The translations under genes were made by a program, and so were the position numbers. The notes below the pieces were generated by a model that saw only the letters and a program-made list of their open reading frames with translations, had not been told where the DNA came from and searched no databases. DNA of 64,000 nucleotides, taken from Bufo bufo (lineage: Eukaryota > Chordata > Amphibia > Anura > Bufonidae). Location of the stretch: positions 119,084,605 to 119,148,604 of the forward strand of contig NC_053397.1 of the NCBI RefSeq assembly GCF_905171765.1, written 5' to 3'. This document shows, one piece after another, positions 53,407 to 63,838 of this stretch. Numbering within the stretch: position 1 is the first letter of the stretch; every line of letters starts with the position of its first letter.

Positions 53407-54243
53407 ATGGCATCTGAGAATGTAGATTTAGTGGCTGTTACGGAGACATGGTTTAATGAAAGAAATGACTGGGACATAACCATACCAGGGTACTCTTTAT
53501 ACAGAAGAGACAGAGAAGGCAAGAAAGGAGGAGGAGTGGCCCTGTATGTGAAAGATAGCATTAAATCTAACCTAATACAAGTTGGTGAGGCCAACATAGA
53601 GTCAGTTTGGGTTACGTTGCAGTTTGCTAACCATGCAGTAACTCGTGTAGGTGTGATATATAGACCACCTGGTCAAGTTAAAGAACTAGATGATCTACTA
53701 GTTGAAGAAATAGCTAAAATGACAATGAAAGGAGAAGTTATCATTATGGGAGATTTCAATCTCCCAGATATAAACTGGAAAACCAAAATAGCAAGTTCTA
53801 CCAGGAGTACAGATATTCTAAATTCCCTACTGGGGTTATCTCTACAACAAGTGGTTGAGGAGCCAACCCGGAGGGAGGCCATTTTGGATTTGGTATTCAC
53901 AAACGGGGATTCGGTATATGATGTCATTGTAGGCGAAACCTTGGGAACTAGTGATCACCAGTCAGTGTGGTTTAATATAAGAACTGTGAAAGAGTCCCAC
54001 CACACAAAAACAAAAGTTTTAGATTTTAGAAAAACAGACTTTTCAAAAATGAAATTAGTCATAAATGAGTCCTTATCAGACTGGAACGGATTACATGGAG
54101 TCCAGGAGAAATGGGACTACTTAAAAGGTGCATTATTGAAGGCAACAGAAAATTGCATTAGACTTGTCAGTAAAAGCAAAAAAAGGAGGAGACCACTGTG
54201 GTACTCAGCAGAAGTGGCCCAAATCATTAAAAATAAAAGCTAG
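53407..54243 (+). CDS. CR1 APE endonuclease domain, unit 2
   Basis: Protein identical to unit 1, with the same terminal stop (54241-54243) after KNKS. Confidence 0.85.
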   Translation: MASENVDLVAVTETWFNERNDWDITIPGYSLYRRDREGKKGGGVALYVKDSIKSNLIQVGEANIESVWVTLQFANHAVTRVGVIYRPPGQVKELDDLLVEEIAKMTMKGEVIIMGDFNLPDINWKTKIASSTRSTDILNSLLGLSLQQVVEEPTRREAILDLVFTNGDSVYDVIVGETLGTSDHQSVWFNIRTVKESHHTKTKVLDFRKTDFSKMKLVINESLSDWNGLHGVQEKWDYLKGALLKATENCIRLVSKSKKRRRPLWYSAEVAQIIKNKS

Positions 54244-54368
54244 CATTTTGTAATTATAAAAAAACCCAGAGCAATGAAGATAAGGAAATCTACAAGATTA
54301 GGCAGAGAGAGGCCAAGCAAGTTTTAAGAACTTCTAAAGCGCAGGCAGAAGAAAAACTAGCTCAGTCT

Positions 54369-56093
54369 ATGAAAAAAGGGGATAAGACATTCTTCAGATA
54401 TATAAATGAAAAAAGGAAATTAAAACAAGGAATAACTAAATTAAAAACAAAGGACGGAAGGTATGTAGAAGAGAATAAAGGGCTAGCCGACTGCCTTAAT
54501 GAATACTTCTGTTCAGTTTTTACAAAAGAAAAAGGAGAAGGACCTCCACTAGAAAGAATGACTAATAAATCGTTTGATGCATGTATCTTTACAGAGGAAG
54601 ATGTTCTAAGTTTGCTGTCTAAGGTGAAGACAAATAAGTCACAGGGGCCTGATGAGATACACCCAAAATTATTAAAAGAGCTTAGTGGTGAGCTGGCAAA
54701 ACCGTTAACAGATTTATTTAACCAATCATTAGTAACAGGAGTCGTCCTGGAAGATTGGAAATTGGCTAATGTCGTGCCCATTCACAAGAAAGGTAGTAGG
54801 GAGGAATCAAGCAACTATAGACCAGTGAGTCTGACATCAATAGTAGGCAAATTAATGGAAACCCTATTAAAGGATAGGATTGTGGAACATCTAAAATCCC
54901 ATGGATTGCAAGATGAAAAACAACATGGGTTTATTTCAGGGAGATCATGTCAAACAAATCTTATAGATTTTTTTGACTGGGTGAATAAAATAATAGACGG
55001 TGGAGGTGCAGTAGACATCGCATATCTAGATTTTAGTAAGGCTTTTGACACTGTCCCACATAGAAGACTTATCAATAAACTGCAGTCATTGAGCATGGAC
55101 TCCCATATTGTTGAGTGGATTAGGCAGTGGCTGAGTGACAGACAACAGAGGGTGGTAGTCAATGGAGAACATTCAAAACAAGGTCATGTTACCAGTGGGG
55201 TTCCACAGGGATCTGTACTGGGACCGATTTTGTTTAATATCTTCATAAGTGATATTGCAAAAGGCCTCGCTGGTAAGGTTTGTCTTTTTGCTGATGACAC
55301 AAAGATAGGTAACAGGGTTGATGCTCCTGGAGGGAAACGCCAAATGGAAAAGGATTTAGGAAAACTAGAAGAATGGTCAGAACTCTGGAAACTGAAATTT
55401 AATGTGGATAAGTGCAAGATAATGCACCTGGGGCGTAAAAACCCAAGGGCAGAATATAGAATATTTGACACAGTCCTGACCTCAGTATCTGAGGAAAGGG
55501 ATTTAGGAGTAATTATTTCAGAAGACTTAAAGGTGGGAAGACAATGTAATAGAGCAGCACGAAATGCCAGCAGAATGCTTGGATGTATAGGGAGAGGTAT
55601 AAACAGTAGAAAGAGTGAAGTGCTTATGCCGCTGTACAGAACACTGGTGAGACCTCACTTGGAGTATTGTGCGCAGTACTGGAGGCCATATCTCCAGAAG
55701 GATATAGATACTCTAGAGAGAGTTCAGAGAAGAGCTACTAAACTAGTACATGGATTGCAGGATAAAACTTACCAGGAAAGTTTAAAGGACCTTAATATGT
55801 ATAGCTTGGAAGAAAGAAGAGACAGAGGGGATATGATAGAAACTTTTAAATACATAAAGGGAATCAACTCGGTAAAGGAAGAGAGCATATTTAAAAGAAG
55901 AAAAACTACCACAAGAGGACACAGTTTTAAATTAGAGGGGCAAAGGTTTAAAAGTAATATAAGGAAGTATTACTTTACTGAGAGAGTAGTGGATGCATGG
56001 AATAGCCTTCCTGCAGAAGTGGTAGCTGCAAATACAGTGAAGGGGTTTAAGCATGCATGGGATAGGCACAAGGCCATCCTTCATATAAGATAG
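54369..56093 (+). CDS. CR1 reverse transcriptase, unit 2
   Basis: 574 codons; differs from unit 1 by one residue (YQESLKDL). Catalytic motifs intact. Confidence 0.85.
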   Translation: MKKGDKTFFRYINEKRKLKQGITKLKTKDGRYVEENKGLADCLNEYFCSVFTKEKGEGPPLERMTNKSFDACIFTEEDVLSLLSKVKTNKSQGPDEIHPKLLKELSGELAKPLTDLFNQSLVTGVVLEDWKLANVVPIHKKGSREESSNYRPVSLTSIVGKLMETLLKDRIVEHLKSHGLQDEKQHGFISGRSCQTNLIDFFDWVNKIIDGGGAVDIAYLDFSKAFDTVPHRRLINKLQSLSMDSHIVEWIRQWLSDRQQRVVVNGEHSKQGHVTSGVPQGSVLGPILFNIFISDIAKGLAGKVCLFADDTKIGNRVDAPGGKRQMEKDLGKLEEWSELWKLKFNVDKCKIMHLGRKNPRAEYRIFDTVLTSVSEERDLGVIISEDLKVGRQCNRAARNASRMLGCIGRGINSRKSEVLMPLYRTLVRPHLEYCAQYWRPYLQKDIDTLERVQRRATKLVHGLQDKTYQESLKDLNMYSLEERRDRGDMIETFKYIKGINSVKEESIFKRRKTTTRGHSFKLEGQRFKSNIRKYYFTERVVDAWNSLPAEVVAANTVKGFKHAWDRHKAILHIR

Positions 56094-56174
56094 GGCCGGG
56101 GGCTATCCATAGTATTCAGTATATTGGGCAGACTAGATGGGCCAAATGGTTCTTATCTGCCGACACATTCTATG

Positions 56175-57564
56175 GCCTGTTCCAGTGGTGGGTGACGTGA
56201 AGCCTGATTCTCTGCTATGACATGAAGACTGATTCTCTGCTGACATGAAGCCTGAATCTCTGTTATGGGACCTCTCTCCTCTGCCTGGGTGCCTGGGCCT
56301 AAATATGTGACAGTGGCCTGTTCCAGTGGTGGGTGACGTGAAGCCTGATTCTCTGCTATGACATGAAGACTGATTCTGTGCTGACATGAAGCCAGATTCT
56401 CTGTTACGGGACCTCTCTCCATTGTCTGGGTGCCTGGGCCTAAATATGTGACAGTGGCCTGTTCCAGTGGTGGGTGACGTGAAGCCTGATTCTCTGCTAT
56501 GACATGAAGACTGATTCTCTGCTATGACATGCAAACTGAATCTCTGTTATGGGACCTCTCTCCTCTGCCTGGGTGCCTGGGCCTAAATATGTGACAGTGG
56601 CCTGTTCCAGTGGTGGGTGACGTGAAGCCTGATTCTCTGCTATGACATGAAGACTGATTCTCTGCTGACATGAAGCCTGAATCTCAGTTATGGGACCTCT
56701 CTCCTCTGCCTGGGTGCCTGGGCCTAAATATGTGACAGTGGCCTGTTCCAGTGGTGGGTGACGTGAAGCCTGATTCTCTGCTATGACATGAAGACTGATT
56801 CTGTGCTGACATGAAGCCAGATTCTCTGTTAAGGGACCTCTCTCCTCTGTCTGGGTGCCTGGGCCTAAATATGTGACAGTGGCCTGTTCCAGTGGTGGGT
56901 GACGTGAAGCCTGATTCTCTGCTATGACATGAAGACTGATTCTCTGCTGACATGAAGCCTGAATCTCTGTTATGGGACCTCTCTCCTCTGCCTGGGTGCC
57001 TGGGCCTAAATATATGACAGTGGCCTGTTCCAGTGGTGGGTGACGTGAAGCCTGATTCTCTGCTATGACATGAAGACTGATTCTCTGCTGACATGAAGCC
57101 TGAATCTCTGTTATGGGACCTCTCTCCTCTGCCTGGGTGCCTGGGCCTAAATATGTGACAGTGGCCTGTTCCAGTGGTGGGTGACGTGAAGCCTGATTCT
57201 CTGCTATGACATGAAGACTGATTCTCTGCTGACATGAAGCCTGAATCTCTGGTATGGGACCTCTCTCCTCAGCCTGGGTGCCTGGGCCTAAATATGTGAC
57301 AGTGGCCTGTTCCAGTGGTGGGTGACGTGAAGCCTGATTCTCTGCTATGACATGAAGACTGATTCTCTGCTGACATGAAGCCTGAATCTCTGTTATGGGA
57401 CCTCTCTCCTCTGCCTGGGTCTAAATATGTGACAGTGGCCTGTTCCAGTGGTGGGTGACGTGAAGCCTGATTCTCTGCTATGACATGAAGACTGATTCTG
57501 TGCTGACATGAAGCCAGATTCTCTTTTTCCGGGACCTCTCTCCTCTGTCTGGGTGCCTGGGCCT
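56175..57564. repeat. 141-bp minisatellite block between units 2 and 3
   Basis: Same order of repeat variants as the block at 51441, with an 8-base insertion restoring a full-length repeat near 56990 and point changes (e.g. CCATTGTCTGG near 56419 against CCACTGTCTGG). Confidence 0.95.
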
Positions 57565-57641
57565 TAATATTTAGAAGACGTATTATTAATATTTGAAGAC
57601 GTATTATTAATATTGTTAAGCAAGCAAAGCAGGAAGGGGAC

Positions 57642-57995
57642 GTGGATGTTCTTGTCCATCTAGGGACAAATGACCTGGCTTGCAATGAAGTGTCAGAGGT
57701 GAAAAAATCTTTTATCACACTTGGTAATGACGTACAGGATTGTGCATCCACCATTTCATTTTCTGAAGTTCTGCCTGTGCATAATGTTCAGAATGATAGG
57801 CAGAGGCGCATAAAGGAGTTCAACATATGGCTTGGTAAATGGTGTCAAGAGCAAGGATTTGGCTTTGTTTCTCATGATAGCTCTACTTGGAATAGAAAGG
57901 AACTGTACAAAAAAGATGGTTTGCATCTTTCTCTCAAAGGAACAAATGTACTTAGTGAACAACTCCAAGAATTTGCGAAAGAGTATTTAAACTAG
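57642..57995 (+). CDS. CR1 ORF1 esterase domain, unit 3 (partial, altered)
   Basis: Two replacements relative to units 1 and 2: VQDCAST for VQDFAST, and DGLHLS for DGFHLS next to the catalytic His. Confidence 0.75.
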   Translation: MDVLVHLGTNDLACNEVSEVKKSFITLGNDVQDCASTISFSEVLPVHNVQNDRQRRIKEFNIWLGKWCQEQGFGFVSHDSSTWNRKELYKKDGLHLSLKGTNVLSEQLQEFAKEYLN

Positions 57996-58149
57996 GAGGG
58001 GGGGGGGGAAAGAGTGAAAATAAAAGAGTCCATTTGCCCCCCGAAACAATGCCAGGTCAGAAGCACAGAGGTTAAGAAATGATAAGCTCAGAGTCCTGTC
58101 TACAAATGCTCGCAGTTTAGGTAAAAAAATCAATGAACTTGATTCAATA

Positions 58150-58986
58150 ATGGCATCTGAGAATGTAGATTTAGTGGCTGTTACGGAGACATGGTTTAAT
58201 GAAAGAAATGACTGGGACATAACCATACCAGGGTACTCTTTATACAGAAGAGACAGAGAAGGCAAGAAAGGAGGAGGAGTGGCCCTGTATGTGAAAGATA
58301 GCATTAAATCTAACCTAATACAAGTTGGTGAGGCCAACATAGAGTCAGTTTGGGTTACGTTGCAGTTTGCTAACCATGCAGTAACTCGTGTAGGTGTGAT
58401 ATATAGACCACCTGGTCAAGTTAAAGAACTAGATGATCTACTAGTTGAAGAAATAGCTAAAATGACAATGAAAGGAGAAGTTATCATTATGGGAGATTTC
58501 AATCTCCCAGATATAAACTGGAAAACCAAAATAGCAAGTTCTACCAGGAGTACAGATATTCTAAATTCCCTACTGGGGTTATCTCTACAACAAGTGGTTG
58601 AGGAGCCAACCCGGAGGGAGGCCATTTTGGATTTGGTATTCACAAACGGGGATTCGGTATATGATGTCATTGTAGGCGAAACCTTGGGAACTAGTGATCA
58701 CCAGTCAGTGTGGTTTAATATAAGAACTGTGAAAGAGTCCCACCACACAAAAACAAAAGTTTTAGATTTTAGAAAAACAGACTTTTCAAAAATGAAATTA
58801 GTCATAAATGAGTCCTTATCAGACTGGAACGGATTACATGGAGTCCAGGAGAAATGGGACTACTTAAAAGGTGCATTATTGAAGGCAACAGAAAATTGCA
58901 TTAGACTTGTCAGTAAAAGCAAAAAAAGGAGGAGACCACTGTGGTACTCAGCAGAAGTGGCCCAAATCATTAAAAATAAAAGCTAG
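58150..58986 (+). CDS. CR1 APE endonuclease domain, unit 3
   Basis: Protein identical to units 1 and 2, same stop after KNKS. Confidence 0.85.
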   Translation: MASENVDLVAVTETWFNERNDWDITIPGYSLYRRDREGKKGGGVALYVKDSIKSNLIQVGEANIESVWVTLQFANHAVTRVGVIYRPPGQVKELDDLLVEEIAKMTMKGEVIIMGDFNLPDINWKTKIASSTRSTDILNSLLGLSLQQVVEEPTRREAILDLVFTNGDSVYDVIVGETLGTSDHQSVWFNIRTVKESHHTKTKVLDFRKTDFSKMKLVINESLSDWNGLHGVQEKWDYLKGALLKATENCIRLVSKSKKRRRPLWYSAEVAQIIKNKS

Positions 58987-59111
58987 CATTTTGTAATTAT
59001 AAAAAAACCCAGAGCAATGAAGATAAGGAAATCTACAAGATTAGGCAGAGAGAGGCCAAGCAAGTTTTAAGAACTTCTAAAGCGCAGGCAGAAGAAAAAC
59101 TAGCTCAGTCT

Positions 59112-60836
59112 ATGAAAAAAGGGGATAAGACATTCTTCAGATATATAAATGAAAAAAGGAAATTAAAACAAGGAATAACTAAATTAAAAACAAAGGACGG
59201 AAGGTATGTAGAAGAGAATAAAGGGCTAGCCGACTGCCTTAATGAATACTTCTGTTCAGTTTTTACAAAAGAAAAAGGAGAAGGACCTCCACTAGAAAGA
59301 ATGACTAATAAATCGTTTGATGCATGTATCTTTACAGAGGAAGATGTTCTAAGTTTGCTGTCTAAGGTGAAGACAAATAAGTCACAGGGGCCTGATGAGA
59401 TACACCCAAAATTATTAAAAGAGCTTAGTGGTGAGCTGGCAAAACCGTTAACAGATTTATTTAACCAATCATTAGTAACAGGAGTCGTCCTGGAAGATTG
59501 GAAATTGGCTAATGTCGTGCCCATTCACAAGAAAGGTAGTAGGGAGGAATCGAGCAACTATAGACCAGTGAGTCTGACATCAATAGTAGGCAAATTAATG
59601 GAAACCCTATTAAAGGATAGGATTGTGGAACATCTAAAATCCCATGGATTGCAAGATGAAAAACAACATGGGTTTATTTCAGGGAGATCATGTCAAACAA
59701 ATCTTATAGATTTTTTTGACTGGGTGAATAAAATAATAGACGGTGGAGGTGCAGTAGACATCGCATATCTAGATTTTAGTAAGGCTTTTGACACTGTCCC
59801 ACATAGAAGACTTATCAATAAACTGCAGTCATTGAGCATGGACTCCCATATTGTTGAGTGGATTAGGCAGTGGCTGAGTGACAGACAACAGAGGGTGGTA
59901 GTCAATGGAGAACATTCAAAACAAGGTCATGTTACCAGTGGGGTTCCACAGGGATCTGTACTGGGACCGATTTTGTTTAATATCTTCATAAGTGATATTG
60001 CAAAAGGCCTCGCTGGTAAGGTTTGTCTTTTTGCTGATGACACAAAGATAGGTAACAGGGTTGATGCTCCTGGAGGGAAACGCCAAATGGAAAAGGATTT
60101 AGGAAAACTAGAAGAATGGTCAGAACTCTGGAAACTGAAATTTAATGTGGATAAGTGCAAGATAATGCACCTGGGGCGTAAAAACCCAAGGGCAGAATAT
60201 AGAATATTTGACACAGTCCTGACCTCAGTATCTGAGGAAAGGGATTTAGGAGTAATTATTTCAGAAGACTTAAAGGTGGGAAGACAATGTAATAGAGCAG
60301 CACGAAATGCCAGCAGAATGCTTGGATGTATAGGGAGAGGTATAAACAGTAGAAAGAGTGAAGTGCTTATGCCGCTGTACAGAACACTGGTGAGACCTCA
60401 CTTGGAGTATTGTGCGCAGTACTGGAGGCCATATCTCCAGAAGGATATAGATACTCTAGAGAGAGTTCAGAGAAGAGCTACTAAACTAGTACATGGATTG
60501 CAGGATAAAACTTACCAGGAAAGTTTAAAGGACCTTAATATGTATAGCTTGGAAGAAAGAAGAGACAGAGGGGATATGATAGAAACTTTTAAATACATAA
60601 AGGGAATCAACTCGGTAAAGGAAGAGAGCATATTTAAAAGAAGAAAAACTACCACAAGAGGACACAGTTTTAAATTAGAGGGGCAAAGGTTTAAAAGTAA
60701 TATAAGGAAGTATTACTTTACTGAGAGAGTAGTGGATGCATGGAATAGCCTTCCTGCAGAAGTGGTAGCTGCAAATACAGTGAAGGGGTTTAAGCATGCA
60801 TGGGATAGGCACAAGGCCATCCTTCATATAAGATAG
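59112..60836 (+). CDS. CR1 reverse transcriptase, unit 3
   Basis: Protein identical to unit 2 (YQESLKDL). Confidence 0.85.
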   Translation: MKKGDKTFFRYINEKRKLKQGITKLKTKDGRYVEENKGLADCLNEYFCSVFTKEKGEGPPLERMTNKSFDACIFTEEDVLSLLSKVKTNKSQGPDEIHPKLLKELSGELAKPLTDLFNQSLVTGVVLEDWKLANVVPIHKKGSREESSNYRPVSLTSIVGKLMETLLKDRIVEHLKSHGLQDEKQHGFISGRSCQTNLIDFFDWVNKIIDGGGAVDIAYLDFSKAFDTVPHRRLINKLQSLSMDSHIVEWIRQWLSDRQQRVVVNGEHSKQGHVTSGVPQGSVLGPILFNIFISDIAKGLAGKVCLFADDTKIGNRVDAPGGKRQMEKDLGKLEEWSELWKLKFNVDKCKIMHLGRKNPRAEYRIFDTVLTSVSEERDLGVIISEDLKVGRQCNRAARNASRMLGCIGRGINSRKSEVLMPLYRTLVRPHLEYCAQYWRPYLQKDIDTLERVQRRATKLVHGLQDKTYQESLKDLNMYSLEERRDRGDMIETFKYIKGINSVKEESIFKRRKTTTRGHSFKLEGQRFKSNIRKYYFTERVVDAWNSLPAEVVAANTVKGFKHAWDRHKAILHIR

Positions 60837-60917
60837 GGCCGGGGGCTATCCATAGTATTCAGTATATTGGGCAGACTAGATGGGCCAAATGGTTCTTATC
60901 TGCCGACACATTCTATG

Positions 60918-62307
60918 GCCTGTTCCAGTGGTGGGTGACGTGAAGCCTGATTCTCTGCTATGACATGAAGACTGATTCTCTGCTGACATGAAGCCTGAAT
61001 CTCTGTTATGGGACCTCTCTCCTCTGCCTGGGTGCCTGGGCCTAAATATGTGACAGTGGCCTGTTCCAGTGGTGGGTGACGTGAAGCCTGATTCTCTGCT
61101 ATGACATGAAGACTGATTCTGTGCTGACATGAAGCCAGATTCTCTGTTACGGGACCTCTCTCCATTGTCTGGGTGCCTGGGCCTAAATATGTGACAGTGG
61201 CCTGTTCCAGTGGTGGGTGACGTGAAGCCTGATTCTCTGCTATGACATGAAGACTGATTCTCTGCTATGACATGCAAACTGAATCTCTGTTATGGGACCT
61301 CTCTCCTCTGCCTGGGTGCCTGGGCCTAAATATGTGACAGTGGCCTGTTCCAGTGGTGGGTGACGTGAAGCCTGATTCTCTGCTATGACATGAAGACTGA
61401 TTCTCTGCTGACATGAAGCCTGAATCTCTGTTATGGGACCTCTCTCCTCTGCCTGGGTGCCTGGGCCTAAATATGTGACAGTGGCCTGTTCCAGTGGTGG
61501 GTGACGTGAAGCCTGATTCTCTGCTATGACATGAAGACTGATTCTGTGCTGACATGAAGCCAGATTCTCTGTTAAGGGACCTCTCTCCTCTGTCTGGGTG
61601 CCTGGGCCTAAATATGTGACAGTGGCCTGTTCCAGTGGTGGGTGACGTGAAGCCTGATTCTCTGCTATGACATGAAGACTGATTCTCTGCTGACATGAAG
61701 CCTGAATCTCTGTTATGGGACCTCTCTCCTCTGCCTGGGTGCCTGGGCCTAAATATATGACAGTGGCCTGTTCCAGTGGTGGGTGACGTGAAGCCTGATT
61801 CTCTGCTATGACATGAAGACTGATTCTCTGCTGACATGAAGCCTGAATCTCTGTTATGGGACCTCTCTCCTCTGCCTGGGTGCCTGGGCCTAAATATGTG
61901 ACAGTGGCCTGTTCCAGTGGTGGGTGACGTGAAGCCTGATTCTCTGCTATGACATGAAGACTGATTCTCTGCTGACATGAAGCCTGAATCTCTGGTATGG
62001 GACCTCTCTCCTCAGCCTGGGTGCCTGGGCCTAAATATGTGACAGTGGCCTGTTCCAGTGGTGGGTGACGTGAAGCCTGATTCTCTGCTATGACATGAAG
62101 ACTGATTCTCTGCTGACATGAAGCCTGAATCTCTGTTATGGGACCTCTCTCCTCTGCCTGGGTCTAAATATGTGACAGTGGCCTGTTCCAGTGGTGGGTG
62201 ACGTGAAGCCTGATTCTCTGCTATGACATGAAGACTGATTCTGTGCTGACATGAAGCCAGATTCTCTTTTTCCGGGACCTCTCTCCTCTGTCTGGGTGCC
62301 TGGGCCT
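60918..62307. repeat. 141-bp minisatellite block between units 3 and 4
   Basis: Same variant order as the block at 56175, including CCATTGTCTGG near 61162. The minus-strand chance frame reaches 237 codons here (61978-61265). Confidence 0.95.
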
Positions 62308-62384
62308 TAATATTTAGAAGACGTATTATTAATATTAGAAGACGTATTATTAATATTGTTAAGCAAGCAAAGCAGGAAGGGGAC

Positions 62385-62738
62385 GTGGATGTTCTTGTCC
62401 ATCTAGGGACAAATGACCTGGCTTGCAATGAAGTGTCAGAGGTGAAAAAATCTTTTATCACACTTGGTAATGACGTACAGGATTGTGCATCCACCATTTC
62501 ATTTTCTGAAGTTCTGCCTGTGCATAATGTTCAGAATGATAGGCAGAGGCGCATAAAGGAGTTCAACATATGGCTTGGTAAATGGTGTCAAGAGCAAGGA
62601 TTTGGCTTTGTTTCTCATGATAGCTCTACTTGGAATAGAAAGGAACTGTACAAAAAAGATGGTTTGCATCTTTCTCTCAAAGGAACAAATGTACTTAGTG
62701 AACAACTCCAAGAATTTGCGAAAGAGTATTTAAACTAG
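62385..62738 (+). CDS. CR1 ORF1 esterase domain, unit 4 (partial, altered)
   Basis: Protein identical to unit 3 (VQDCAST, DGLHLS). Confidence 0.75.
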   Translation: MDVLVHLGTNDLACNEVSEVKKSFITLGNDVQDCASTISFSEVLPVHNVQNDRQRRIKEFNIWLGKWCQEQGFGFVSHDSSTWNRKELYKKDGLHLSLKGTNVLSEQLQEFAKEYLN

Positions 62739-62892
62739 GAAGGGGGGGGGGAAAGAGTGAAAATAAAAGAGTCCATTTGCCCCCCGAAACAATGCCAGGT
62801 CAGAAGCACAGAGGTTAAGAAATGATAAGCTCAGAGTCCTGTCTACAAATGCTCGCAGTTTAGGTAAAAAAATCAATGAACTTGATTCAATA

Positions 62893-63723
62893 ATGGCATC
62901 TGAGAATGTAGATTTAGTGGCTGTTACGGAGACATGGTTTAATGAAAGAAATGACTGGGACATAACCATACCAGGGTACTCTTTATACAGAAGAGACAGA
63001 GAAGGCAAGAAAGGAGGAGGAGTGGCCCTGTATGTGAAAGATAGCATTAAATCTAACCTAATACAAGTTGGTGAGGCCAACATAGAGTCAGTTTGGGTTA
63101 CGTTGCAGTTTGCTAACCATGCAGTAACTCGTGTAGGTGTGATATATAGACCACCTGGTCAAGTTAAAGAACTAGATGATCTACTAGTTGAAGAAATAGC
63201 TAAAATGACAATGAAAGGAGAAGTTATCATTATGGGAGATTGAAATCTCCCATATATAAACTGGAAAACCAAAATAGCAAGTTCTACCAGGAGTACAGAT
63301 ATTCTAAATTCCCTACTGGGGTTATCTCTACAACAAGTGGTTGAGGAGCCAACCCGGAGGGAGGCCATTTTGGATTTGGTATTCACAAACGGGGATTCGG
63401 TATATGATGTCATTGTAGGCGAAACCTTGGGAACTAGTGATCACCAGTCAGTGTGGTTTAATATAAGAACTGTGAAAGAGTCCCACCACACAAAAACAAA
63501 AGTTTTAGATTTTAGAAAAACAGACTTTTCAAAAATGAAATTAGTCATAAATGAGTCCTTATCAGACTGGAACGGATTACATGGAGTCCAGGAGAAATGG
63601 GACTACTTAAAAGGTGCATTATTGAAGGCAACAGAAAATTGCATTAGACTTGTCAGTAAAAGCAAAAAAAGGAGGAGACCCAAATGGCCCAAATCATTAA
63701 AAATAAAAGCTAGCATTTTGTAA
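62893..63723 (+). pseudogene. CR1 APE endonuclease, unit 4, with nonsense and deletion
   Basis: A TGA at 63241-63243 replaces the Phe codon of the IIMGDFN metal-binding motif. Near 63680 the sequence ACTGTGGTACTCAGCAGAAG of the other units is replaced by CAAA (16 bases lost). The unit is thus more damaged than its neighbours. Confidence 0.9.
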
Positions 63724-63838
63724 TTATAAAAAAACCCAGAGCAATGAAGATAAGGAAATCTACAAGATTAGGCAGAGAGAGGCCAAGCAAGTTTTAAGAA
63801 CTTCTAAAGCGCAGGCAGAAGAAAAACTAGCTCAGTCT

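Larger units (their letters stand above)
52823..56174 (+). mobile_element. CR1-type LINE, unit 2
   Basis: Same truncation point and 3' end as unit 1. Differences seen: GATCATCGC-type change GACATCGCAT at 55015-55024 (unit 1 GACATTGCAT), AATCAAGCAA at 54806-54815 (unit 1 AATCGAGCAA), and Arg to Ser near 55780. Confidence 0.95.
57565..60917 (+). mobile_element. CR1-type LINE, unit 3
   Basis: Shares with unit 4 a longer G-run after the esterase stop (about 57996-58010) and two esterase changes; shares with unit 2 the Ser in reverse transcriptase. Confidence 0.95.
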
